This document shows positions 1-6,246 of a stretch of DNA of 6,246 nucleotides, piece by piece (position 1 is the first letter of the stretch; each line of letters starts with the position of its first letter). This DNA is from Stercoripulliclostridium_A sp964480195 (GTDB taxonomy: Bacteria > Bacillota > Clostridia > Christensenellales > DTU072). The stretch covers positions 1 through 6,246 of the forward strand of contig CAYZOJ010000073.1 in NCBI GenBank assembly GCA_964480195.1, written 5' to 3'. The translations under genes and the position numbers were made by a program. The notes beneath the pieces are model-generated. The model was given only the letters and a program-made list of their open reading frames with translations. It ran no database searches and was not told where the DNA came from.

Positions 1-31
1 TTTTTATTATACCCAAACGTCTAATTCGTAT

Positions 32-60
32 TTGACTTTTATGTGCATTGCACATATAAT
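32..60 (+). promoter_or_regulatory. Sigma-70/SigA-type promoter of the mod operon
   Basis: TTGACT at 32-37 (five of six matches to the -35 consensus) is followed after exactly 17 bases by a perfect TATAAT at 55-60. Transcription would be expected to start around 66-68, giving a leader of about 53 bases before the mod start codon. The upstream bases 1-31 are AT-rich and begin with a T-run, which could be the tail of an upstream terminator or an UP-like element, but neither can be shown from this window. No other promoter of this quality was seen at either gene junction, so this is probably the single promoter for all three genes. Confidence 0.82.
40..56. promoter_or_regulatory. Palindromic operator candidate inside the promoter spacer
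   Basis: TATGTGCA-T-TGCACATA is a perfect inverted repeat with 8-bp arms around one central base. It lies between the -35 and -10 hexamers and overlaps the first two bases of the -10 box. That position is typical of a repressor operator bound by a dimeric helix-turn-helix protein. The cognate regulator is not encoded in the window. The sequence ATTGCACA from the right arm (47-54) recurs exactly at 87-94. Its function as an operator is inferred from symmetry and position only. Confidence 0.5.
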
Positions 61-86
61 TAAAGTACGAAAGGTGCTTTTTTGTA

Positions 87-94
87 ATTGCACA
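87..94. repeat. Second copy of the operator half-site in the leader
   Basis: ATTGCACA here is identical to bases 47-54 in the promoter palindrome, 40 bp upstream, close to four helical turns. A GTGC at 74-77 lies in inverted orientation to the GCAC at 90-93, so the leader may hold a looser second site or a weak RNA stem. Chance recurrence of an 8-mer in an AT-rich leader cannot be excluded. Confidence 0.3.
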
Positions 95-110
95 CTTATA
101 AACGCCCCTC

Positions 111-116
111 AGGAGG
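111..116 (+). promoter_or_regulatory. Ribosome binding site deciding the mod start
   Basis: AGGAGG is a perfect anti-16S complement, ending 4 bases before ATG at 121. It selects ATG 121 over the in-frame TTG at 88, which has no ribosome binding site and would put AGGAGG inside the gene. It also leaves the in-frame ATGs at 136 and 139 as less likely starts. Confidence 0.9.
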
Positions 117-120
117 AATA

Positions 121-2058
121 ATGGATAAACTAAAAATGATGTCAAAGGATAACGTACAAGCCAATATCCAAAAGATACGTTCGCTTTTCCCGAACGCCGT
201 AACCGAAGTTTTGCGCGACGGAGTCCCTACTCTTGCCGTCGATTTCGACGTACTCAAACAAGAGCTGAGCAATGTTCTTATCGACGACAAGGAAGAACGC
301 TATGAGTTTACTTGGCCGGACAAGAAGAAGTCTAAACTTCTTGCCAACTCCCCTATTTCCGCAACCCTCCGTCCTTGCAAGGAAGAAAGCGTTGATTTTG
401 ATAACACCGAAAACCTTTATATCGAGGGCGACAACCTTGACGTTCTGAAACTTTTGCAAGAAACGTATCTCGGCAAAATCAAAATGATTTACATAGATCC
501 GCCTTATAACACCGGTAACGACTTCGTTTATAACGACGACTTTTCGGAAAGTAGCGACGAATACCTTGCTTGTAGCGGACAGTACGACGAACAAGGCAAT
601 CGCCTTGTACAAAACACCGAAAGCAACGGACGCTTCCACACCGATTGGCTAAATATGATTTATCCGCGACTTAAAGTGGCAAGGGATTTACTTAGCGATG
701 ATGGCGTGATTTTTATAAGTATAGATGATAATGAACAAGCAAACCTAAAAAAAATTTGTGATGAGATCTACGGAGAAAGCAATCTAATATGCCAATTTGT
801 TTGGAAGTCTAAACCGCAAGGCGGAAATGATAATCCGCATATTGTCACAGAACATGAATATGTTGTGTGCTATTCAAAGAATATAAGTAATATTTCCACA
901 AACGGAAGACCTATCGATCCTGAAAAATACAAAAGTATTGATGAATATTTCTCCGAACGTGGCAAATATGCATTAGGTAAACTTGATTTAAGCACACTCG
1001 GATACAGAGAAAACTTGGATTACGCAATCATCGCTCCAGATGGTTCTGAAGTTTATCCCGGTGGCGTTAACAAAGAAGAACATGTTGCCAGGAAAAAAAG
1101 AAATAGTAATCTCACGAATGATTGGCAGTGGAGATGGTCAAAAGAACGATTTGACAAAGCTTTCGCATCTGGCTTTATTGAGATGAAACAAGATAAACAC
1201 GGAAAATGGACTGTTTATGCAAAGGAATACCAGAATGTAGACAGAGATGGGCATCCAATAAAAAGAGCTAAAAAGTATAGAACAATTATTGACGATGTTA
1301 CAACAGTTGATGGTACTACAGAAATTCGTAATTTGGTAGGGAATCGTGTTTTTACGTTTCCAAAACCAACAAAACTACTCCATAAATTTCTGGACATAAT
1401 GGCGACCACCGATGCGCTTGTACTGGATTTTTTCTCAGGCTCTGCGTCACTTGCTCAAGCGATAATGGAACTCAACGCAACACACGATTTCAAAATAAAA
1501 TACATTTTAGTCCAAATACCTGAAAAAACGCCAATCGTTTCAGAAGCCAAAAACGCAGGCTATAAAAACATTTGCGAAATCGGCAAAGAGCGTATTCGCC
1601 GTGCGGGGAAGAAAATCAAAGAGGAAAGTCCGCTTACCTCGCAAGATTTGGATATCGGATTCCGTGTACTCAAACTTGACTCGTCAAATATGAAAGACGT
1701 GTACTATAAGTCTGCTGACTACAGTCAATCTCTACTTGATACTCTTGAAGATAATATTAAGGAAGACCGTACTCCGCTCGACCTATTGTTCCAAGTAATG
1801 CTTGAACTTGGCAAACCGCTTTCTGCCACAATTGAAGAAAAAGAGATTGCCGGCAAGCGCGTATTTATCGTGGACGACAACGACCTTATTGCTTGCTTCG
1901 ACAAAGATGTCAATGAAGAAACCATCAAGGCAATTGCCCAACTCAAACCGTTGTATGCCGTATTCCGTGATAATTCCTTTTCCACCGACACCGTTGCAAC
2001 CAACTTTGACCAAATCTTTGCAACTTATTCACCCAATACTACAAGGAGGGTTTTATAA
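121..2058 (+). CDS. mod: Type III restriction-modification DNA N6-adenine methyltransferase (Mod subunit)
   Basis: This is the modification and specificity subunit of a Type III system. It transfers a methyl group from S-adenosylmethionine to the N6 of adenine on one strand of an asymmetric site, and it supplies sequence recognition to the Mod-Res restriction complex. The 645-residue length is usual for the family. The catalytic motif IV DPPYNTG is at residues 126-132. The segment SDDGVIFISIDDNE follows around 191-204. A variable target recognition region spans about 220-405, then the motif X-like FTFPKPT (411-417) and the SAM-binding motif I DFFSGSAS (436-443). This motif order (IV, TRD, X, I) is the beta class. 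The C-terminal 150 residues are the usual family tail and end intact. All catalytic motifs are present, so the enzyme should be active. It is first in the operon. Its last codons contain the ribosome binding site of the next gene. The recognition sequence cannot be predicted from the sequence alone. Confidence 0.97.
   Translation: MDKLKMMSKDNVQANIQKIRSLFPNAVTEVLRDGVPTLAVDFDVLKQELSNVLIDDKEERYEFTWPDKKKSKLLANSPISATLRPCKEESVDFDNTENLYIEGDNLDVLKLLQETYLGKIKMIYIDPPYNTGNDFVYNDDFSESSDEYLACSGQYDEQGNRLVQNTESNGRFHTDWLNMIYPRLKVARDLLSDDGVIFISIDDNEQANLKKICDEIYGESNLICQFVWKSKPQGGNDNPHIVTEHEYVVCYSKNISNISTNGRPIDPEKYKSIDEYFSERGKYALGKLDLSTLGYRENLDYAIIAPDGSEVYPGGVNKEEHVARKKRNSNLTNDWQWRWSKERFDKAFASGFIEMKQDKHGKWTVYAKEYQNVDRDGHPIKRAKKYRTIIDDVTTVDGTTEIRNLVGNRVFTFPKPTKLLHKFLDIMATTDALVLDFFSGSASLAQAIMELNATHDFKIKYILVQIPEKTPIVSEAKNAGYKNICEIGKERIRRAGKKIKEESPLTSQDLDIGFRVLKLDSSNMKDVYYKSADYSQSLLDTLEDNIKEDRTPLDLLFQVMLELGKPLSATIEEKEIAGKRVFIVDDNDLIACFDKDVNEETIKAIAQLKPLYAVFRDNSFSTDTVATNFDQIFATYSPNTTRRVL
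778..1335 (+). other. Target recognition domain segment of mod, with distinct codon use
   Basis: This segment lies between the conserved DPPY half and the motif X/I half of Mod, where Type III methyltransferases carry their DNA-specificity domain. It contains family-like patches such as DYAI-PDG-PGG and NDWQWRWS. The surrounding stretch, roughly 680-1430, uses GAT for 19 of 23 aspartates by hand count. The mod codons before it use GAC for 12 of 19 and those after it for 11 of 18. The boundaries given are approximate. The shift suggests that specificity was exchanged by recombination between conserved flanks, a recognised mode of evolution in Type III mod genes. Confidence 0.6.
2043..2050 (+). 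promoter_or_regulatory. Ribosome binding site of the middle gene, inside the mod 3' end
   Basis: AAGGAGGG is a very strong Shine-Dalgarno sequence inside the last codons of mod, 10 bases before ATG 2061. It lets the middle gene be initiated efficiently on the shared transcript. The contrast with the res start, which has no such site, is notable. Confidence 0.88.
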
Positions 2059-2060
2059 AT

Positions 2061-3065
2061 ATGTGTGAATGCTTCATTTGTGGTCGTACACTACCAAACA
2101 ACGCCAAAGAAACAAACGATGGCTACTGCGCCTATAATTGTCCTAATTGTGGAAGTTTTATAATTCCGGATTCAACGCGAATGTCGGATGACGAAAAACC
2201 AAATAAGGAATATGATAAAGCTAAATTGACAAAATATATGTACTATAACAAAAAAGTTTTACGTATTTATTACATCGGCGATGAAAACTCTTATGGCATA
2301 TATAAGCAAAGAAAGAAAAACTCAACCGCAATTTGTATAACTGCTGATATGTTAGAAAATTGGTATCCTAAAACATTCGATGACAAAATCAATAAAATGC
2401 TTATAAAGCTTCAAGGCTTGACGAAATTTGACGGAGATGTCATTTCTAAAGATCTCATCAAGCAAATTGCATTCATTTCAAGCAATCCAAATACTGCCGA
2501 CAAAGAACTTGACTATATAATTAAGTATCTACTTGAAAACGGATATCTACAAAAAATCAATGCTGACTATCAGTTAACACCAAAATCATTAGAAAGGATA
2601 TATGAATTACAAAAAAACGACTGTATGAATAAAAATATTTTCGTGGCAATGACATTTCATCAAAATGAAAAAGAAATTCGCGAAGCAATAAAACAAGGAA
2701 TAATTGAAGCAGGCTATTCTCCGATATTAATGGACGAAATCATCCACAACCATCAAATAATACCTGAAATGCTTCAACTTATTAAAGAAAGTTGCCTTTT
2801 AATTATGGATATTACTCAACCCAATTATGGTGCCTATTTTGAAGCCGGTTATGCCTTAGGTCTTAACAAAGAGGTAATTATCTCTTGTCAACAAGAAGTA
2901 TGGGATACAAAGGACTTTTCCTGCGAAAAAGATAATACATGCCCATACAAGCAGCTGGCGCTTAAACCACATTTTGATATTGCACAAAAGCAAATACTTT
3001 TATGGCAAAATCATAAGGATTTAACTAAAAAAATTACCAAATGGATAAAGCGTATTACCGGTTAG
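2061..3065 (+). CDS. Zinc-ribbon / winged-helix / nucleoside 2-deoxyribosyltransferase-TIR-like protein embedded in a Type III RM operon
   Basis: This 334-residue protein is not a standard Type III subunit. Three parts are visible. Residues 4-30 hold two CxxC pairs (C4/C7 and C27/C30), a zinc-ribbon or knuckle pattern. Residues about 106-185 look like a winged helix, with LLENGYLQ, a short turn, then YQLTPKSLERIYEL. Residues about 191-320 form an alternating beta/alpha domain: NIFVAMTF, EAGYSPILMDE, IKESCLLIMDIT, YFEAGYALGLNKEVI and a closing HFD-QKQ-LLW strand. That pattern matches the nucleoside 2-deoxyribosyltransferase/TIR-like superfamily, in which the helix glutamate (here E261) is the nucleophile or catalytic acid on N-glycosidic bonds. 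D250 is the other likely pocket residue. It starts 2 nt after mod and ends 3 nt before res, so it is co-expressed with both. No signal peptide or membrane segment is seen, so it is probably cytosolic. A role as a defence effector cleaving NAD or nucleotides is inference. A nucleotide-binding sensor or regulator without catalysis is the main alternative. Confidence 0.93.
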   Translation: MCECFICGRTLPNNAKETNDGYCAYNCPNCGSFIIPDSTRMSDDEKPNKEYDKAKLTKYMYYNKKVLRIYYIGDENSYGIYKQRKKNSTAICITADMLENWYPKTFDDKINKMLIKLQGLTKFDGDVISKDLIKQIAFISSNPNTADKELDYIIKYLLENGYLQKINADYQLTPKSLERIYELQKNDCMNKNIFVAMTFHQNEKEIREAIKQGIIEAGYSPILMDEIIHNHQIIPEMLQLIKESCLLIMDITQPNYGAYFEAGYALGLNKEVIISCQQEVWDTKDFSCEKDNTCPYKQLALKPHFDIAQKQILLWQNHKDLTKKITKWIKRITG

Positions 3066-3068
3066 CTT

Positions 3069-6000
3069 ATGAAATTCAAATTTAAGATACAAGATTATCA
3101 AACAGAGGCTGTAAATGCGGTTGTTAAGGTCTTCAAAGGGCAACCGTTTAATGACCGAGTTTCTTATCTAAGAGATTTGGGCGATGTCGGCGGAAAACAG
3201 TTTTCGTCTTTCGACGATATCGAAAGTGACGGGAGCGGTTTCGGAAATGCGCCCGTCGCACTCGACGATATTCAACTACTCGATAATATCCGAGCTCTTC
3301 AACTCGAAAACAATATAAAACAATCGTACGCTCTTTCCAAGCCTTTCGGACGCGGGTGTCGTCTGGCGCTGGATATCGAAATGGAAACGGGTACCGGCAA
3401 AACGTATTGCTACATAAAAACTATGTTCGAACTCAACAAAAAGTACGGTTGGAGTAAGTTTATAGTCGTGGTTCCGTCCATTGCCATACGCGAAGGCGTT
3501 AAAAAGTCGTTTGAAGTGATGGAAGAACACTTCTTTGAACATTACGGTAAAAAGGCACGCTTCTTTGTATATAACAGCAAAAATCTTAACCAATTAGATA
3601 ACTTTTCCGCAAGCAAAAATATTTGCGTTATGATTATCAACAATCAAGCGTTTGCGACTTCGCTTAAAGAAGGTGCGAAAAACGAGGCTTCACGCATTAT
3701 TTACAGCAAACAGGACAGTTTCGGCAGTCGGCGTCCCATCGACGTAATATCGGCAAACCGCCCTATTATCATTTTGGACGAACCGCAAAAACTCGGCGGT
3801 AACGCCACTCAATCGAGTATTAAACTCTTTAATCCGCTATTCACCCTCAATTATTCCGCAACACACAGGGATACCCATAATCTAATCTACGTTCTCGACG
3901 CACTGGACGCCTATCAAAAAAAGCTAGTAAAAAAGATAGAGGTCAAGGGCTTCGAGCTCCGAAATCTCCGAGGTACGGACGGGTTTATCTATTTTTCGCA
4001 AATCATTCTCGATCCTAAAAAACCGCCCATGGCGCGCCTTACTTTCGAAATAAACTACGCTAAAGGTATCAACCGAGAAACTCGCCTTATAAAAGTCAAC
4101 GATAACCTCTACCCCCTGTCGGCAGGCGGAAAAATGCCACCGCTCGAACAATATAAAGACGGTTTCGTCGTAAAAGAAATAAATCCCGTAAACGATACCA
4201 TAACTTTCCTTAACGGGCAAACGCTTGCCGTCGGAGAAGTACACGGGGACGTTTCCGAAAGGGATATCCGACGTATTCAAATAAGAGAAACAATACTTTC
4301 GCACTTCGAAAAGGAAGAAAAACTCTTTAATTTAGGAATTAAATGCTTGTCCCTCTTCTTTATAGACGAGGTTGCTCATTATCGCCGGTACGACGAGGAC
4401 GGTAACGAACTACTCGGCGACTTCGGCGTTATGTTCGAAAACGAATACTCGAACGTCCTCTCGGACTACACCGAAAATCACGATGGTACGTATGTCGACT
4501 ACTTAAAGAGTATCGACGTAAAAGACACTCATAAAGGGTATTTTTCTATAGACAAAAAGACTAATCGCTCAATAAATACGGTAGAAAAACGCGGTGGCGT
4601 CGACGATATCTCCGCATACGACCTGATACTAAAAAATAAAGAACGTCTGCTATCTTTCGATGAACCTACTCGCTTTATCTTCTCGCACTCGGCTCTCCGC
4701 GAAGGCTGGGACAACCCGAACGTATTCCAAATCTGTACGCTCAAACAGTCCGACAGCGAAATAAACAAGCGTCAGGAAGTCGGTCGTGGCATGCGCCTAT
4801 GTGTAAACCGCTCGGGCGACAGAATAGATTCTTCCGTCCCCGGATTGGAAGTACACGACATAAACGTTTTGACGGTTATAGCAAGCGACAGCTATAAGGC
4901 TTTCGTCAGCGACTTACAACAAGAAATTAAGTACTCGCTTTACGAAAGACCTACAAAGGCAACGGCTGAATACTTTATAGGCAAAACCGTCAACGTTAAC
5001 GGCGTCGCACATACGATAACCCCAAAAGAAGCCACCAAAATCCAATATTATCTTATTCACAACGACTACATAGATTACGAAGGTAACATTACTGACGACT
5101 ATCGCACTGCAAAAGAATTGGCGTCGTTTAAGCCATTGCAGGAAGATATTGCGGATCTTGCCGACGGTATCCACAAACTCATTCAAGGCATTTTCGACGA
5201 AAAGGTTTTTGATGATATCGTGACACGCGCAAACAAACCGAAAATTACCGAAAATTCACTCAACGAAAACTTTGCAAAAAAAGAATTCCAAGCGCTTTGG
5301 AAATACATCAATCATAAATACGCATATACGGTATCGCTGAATAGCGCCGAACTCATCGAACGCGCTATAAACGCATTGAACCGAGAAATGTATGTAACGG
5401 AACTCTCTTACGTTCGTACAATCGGTTCGCAAGCGAAAGACTCTCTAAGTTTTACCGAAGGAAAAACAAAAACGGAAACACTTTCAAACACAATCTGTTC
5501 GCAAGCGCGTTACGACCTCGTCGGTAAAATCTCACAAGGCACTACCCTGACAAGGAAAACGGTTTGCGCAATCCTAAAAGGTATTCACTCGGACGTGTTC
5601 GATATGTTTAAGAAAAACCCGGAAGACTTCATCTCAAAAGCAATTCGCTTAATCAATAAACAAAAAGCGGGACTTGTTTTAGACGCAATTAAATACGACG
5701 TAACCGACGAAGAACCGTATTCCGCCGACATATTCAACATAGGCGGTGTCGTAAACTTCGAAAAGGCGTTGCGTACCGAAAAACACGTTACTCCTTACGT
5801 CGTGTACGACAGCGACGTCGAAAAAAGTTTTGCTTCCGCGCTTGACCGCGACGAGGATAAAGTTTGCGTCTATGCAAAACTCCCAAAGGCTTTCCACATT
5901 CCTACGCCCATAGGCAATTATTCTCCCGACTGGGCTATAGCCTTTTATGAAAACAGCGTAAAATACGTTTACTTCATTGCAGAAACCAAAGGCAGTAAAG

Positions 6001-6131
6001 AACATATCGACGATATCGAAAAAGCAAAAACCGCTTGCGCAAAAAAACTATTTGACAAACTCAACGGCGGAAACGTGCATTACGACGTCGTCGACAGTTA
6101 CCAACATCTACTGGATATAATCGGTAGATAA
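3069..6131 (+). CDS. res: Type III restriction endonuclease, ATP-dependent helicase/nuclease (Res subunit)
   Basis: This is the restriction subunit. In complex with Mod it hydrolyses ATP and moves along DNA, and it cuts near an unmodified site when it meets a second, inversely oriented one. The 1020-residue length is normal for the family. The superfamily 2 helicase motifs are complete: Walker A METGTGKT at 105-112, motif II DEPQ at 237-240 (the Type III form of DEAD), motif III SATH at 263-266, REGWDNPNVFQ from 544, and motif VI QEVGRGMR at 569-576. The C-terminal PD-(D/E)xK nuclease has E918 upstream, PD at 953-954 and ExK at 972-974. The protein ends with the usual short tail. All catalytic residues are present. 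The start at ATG 3069 gives the typical MKFKFKIQDYQTEAV opening, but no Shine-Dalgarno precedes it. With only 3 nt after the upstream stop, translation is probably coupled to the middle gene. Confidence 0.97.
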   Translation: MKFKFKIQDYQTEAVNAVVKVFKGQPFNDRVSYLRDLGDVGGKQFSSFDDIESDGSGFGNAPVALDDIQLLDNIRALQLENNIKQSYALSKPFGRGCRLALDIEMETGTGKTYCYIKTMFELNKKYGWSKFIVVVPSIAIREGVKKSFEVMEEHFFEHYGKKARFFVYNSKNLNQLDNFSASKNICVMIINNQAFATSLKEGAKNEASRIIYSKQDSFGSRRPIDVISANRPIIILDEPQKLGGNATQSSIKLFNPLFTLNYSATHRDTHNLIYVLDALDAYQKKLVKKIEVKGFELRNLRGTDGFIYFSQIILDPKKPPMARLTFEINYAKGINRETRLIKVNDNLYPLSAGGKMPPLEQYKDGFVVKEINPVNDTITFLNGQTLAVGEVHGDVSERDIRRIQIRETILSHFEKEEKLFNLGIKCLSLFFIDEVAHYRRYDEDGNELLGDFGVMFENEYSNVLSDYTENHDGTYVDYLKSIDVKDTHKGYFSIDKKTNRSINTVEKRGGVDDISAYDLILKNKERLLSFDEPTRFIFSHSALREGWDNPNVFQICTLKQSDSEINKRQEVGRGMRLCVNRSGDRIDSSVPGLEVHDINVLTVIASDSYKAFVSDLQQEIKYSLYERPTKATAEYFIGKTVNVNGVAHTITPKEATKIQYYLIHNDYIDYEGNITDDYRTAKELASFKPLQEDIADLADGIHKLIQGIFDEKVFDDIVTRANKPKITENSLNENFAKKEFQALWKYINHKYAYTVSLNSAELIERAINALNREMYVTELSYVRTIGSQAKDSLSFTEGKTKTETLSNTICSQARYDLVGKISQGTTLTRKTVCAILKGIHSDVFDMFKKNPEDFISKAIRLINKQKAGLVLDAIKYDVTDEEPYSADIFNIGGVVNFEKALRTEKHVTPYVVYDSDVEKSFASALDRDEDKVCVYAKLPKAFHIPTPIGNYSPDWAIAFYENSVKYVYFIAETKGSKEHIDDIEKAKTACAKKLFDKLNGGNVHYDVVDSYQHLLDIIGR

Positions 6132-6246
6132 CTGTTTTGGGTTTCCTTAAATACAAAATTTGTTACCCTAAATCACGATTATAGGATAATTAGGTCGAAG
6201 ATTTTTTGCGGGGTGTCGCATTGGAGAGTGGCAAGGGCGCGGGATG
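6132..6246. other. Downstream non-coding tail, no clear terminator
   Basis: No complete gene lies here. Weak inverted pairs exist (GGGT/ACCC near 6140-6168 and CCTAA/TTAGG around 6168-6194), but none forms a GC-rich stem followed by a T-run, so a rho-independent terminator for the operon is not evident. From about 6200 the composition turns markedly G-rich. The + frame after the TAA at 6187-6189 stays open to the window edge, reading GRRFFAGCRIGEWQGRGM, with an ATG only at the final three bases. This may be the edge of a neighbouring gene, an intergenic repeat or a spurious frame. The window does not decide. Confidence 0.5.

Noticed and set aside
105..116. CCTC/GAGG inverted pair that could mask the mod ribosome binding site
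   Set aside because: The arms are separated by only two bases, too short for a hairpin loop, so no stable sequestering stem is possible.
88..120. Upstream TTG start for mod, adding 11 residues
   Set aside because: It would translate through the perfect AGGAGG at 111-116, has no ribosome binding site of its own, and the extra residues do not look like the Mod N-terminus. ATG 121 is preferred.
142..639. Long reverse-strand open frame opposite the mod N-terminal half
   Set aside because: It lies entirely antisense to a gene with clear catalytic motifs and shows no recognisable protein pattern. The same holds for all other reverse-strand frames over mod and res.
747..754. A8 homopolymer in mod as a phase-variation switch
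   Set aside because: Phase-variable mod genes usually carry long tandem or homopolymer tracts. Eight A's encoding Leu-Lys-Lys-Ile in an AT-rich region is within chance expectation, and similar A7 runs occur in res (5276-5282 and near 6040).
1802..2068. Alternative + frame overlapping the mod 3' end
   Set aside because: It is out of frame with the conserved Mod tail, with low-complexity threonine/proline-rich translation and no start signal. It is a shadow frame.
3208..6020. Recurring CGACGATATCGAAA-like words in res as a DNA repeat
   Set aside because: They encode Asp-Asp-Ile-(Glu/Ser) with the gene's preferred codons at unrelated positions. Codon bias explains them better than a repeat element.
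1..6246. CRISPR array, tRNA/rRNA gene, insertion sequence or transposase
   Set aside because: No regularly spaced repeats, no tRNA-like cloverleaf or rRNA motifs, and no transposase-like reading frame or terminal inverted repeats were seen. The window is almost wholly filled by three coding genes.

Overview
The window holds one complete, tightly packed three-gene operon on the + strand. It is a Type III restriction-modification locus: mod (121..2058) and res (3069..6131), with a third gene (2061..3065) between them that is not a standard Type III subunit. The organism is not identifiable with certainty. Strong AGGAGG-type Shine-Dalgarno sites, a textbook TTGACT-N17-TATAAT promoter, moderate-to-low GC and TAA/TAG stops fit a Bacillota (Clostridia-like) bacterium, possibly from an anaerobic gut community. 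This is inference.

Layout. Positions 1-120 carry the promoter, with a 17-bp near-perfect palindrome (8-bp arms) filling the -35/-10 spacer, then a short leader with a strong ribosome binding site. mod encodes a 645-residue N6-adenine methyltransferase of the beta motif order (DPPY first, target recognition domain in the middle, FSGS last). The 334-residue middle gene begins 2 nt after the mod stop. It has an N-terminal two-CxxC zinc-ribbon-like knuckle, a winged-helix-like segment, and a C-terminal domain of the nucleoside 2-deoxyribosyltransferase/TIR-like type, with a conserved-looking glutamate in a YFEAGYALG motif. res begins 3 nt after the middle gene's stop and encodes a 1020-residue ATP-dependent helicase/nuclease with all key motifs intact. 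The last 115 bases contain no complete gene.

How the genes may work together. Mod methylates the recognition sequence, and Res complexed with Mod translocates on and cuts unmodified foreign DNA. The middle protein looks like a nucleotide- or NAD-cleaving type of effector fused to nucleic-acid-binding-type modules, and it is physically locked into the restriction operon. A plausible model is a second-layer (abortive-infection-like) defence guarded by or coupled to the restriction enzyme, by analogy with the anticodon nuclease PrrC, which is encoded inside the EcoprrI Type I locus. Asp-codon use suggests that the middle part of mod (the specificity domain) has a different history from its flanks. 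The middle gene is also more AT-rich in appearance than res.
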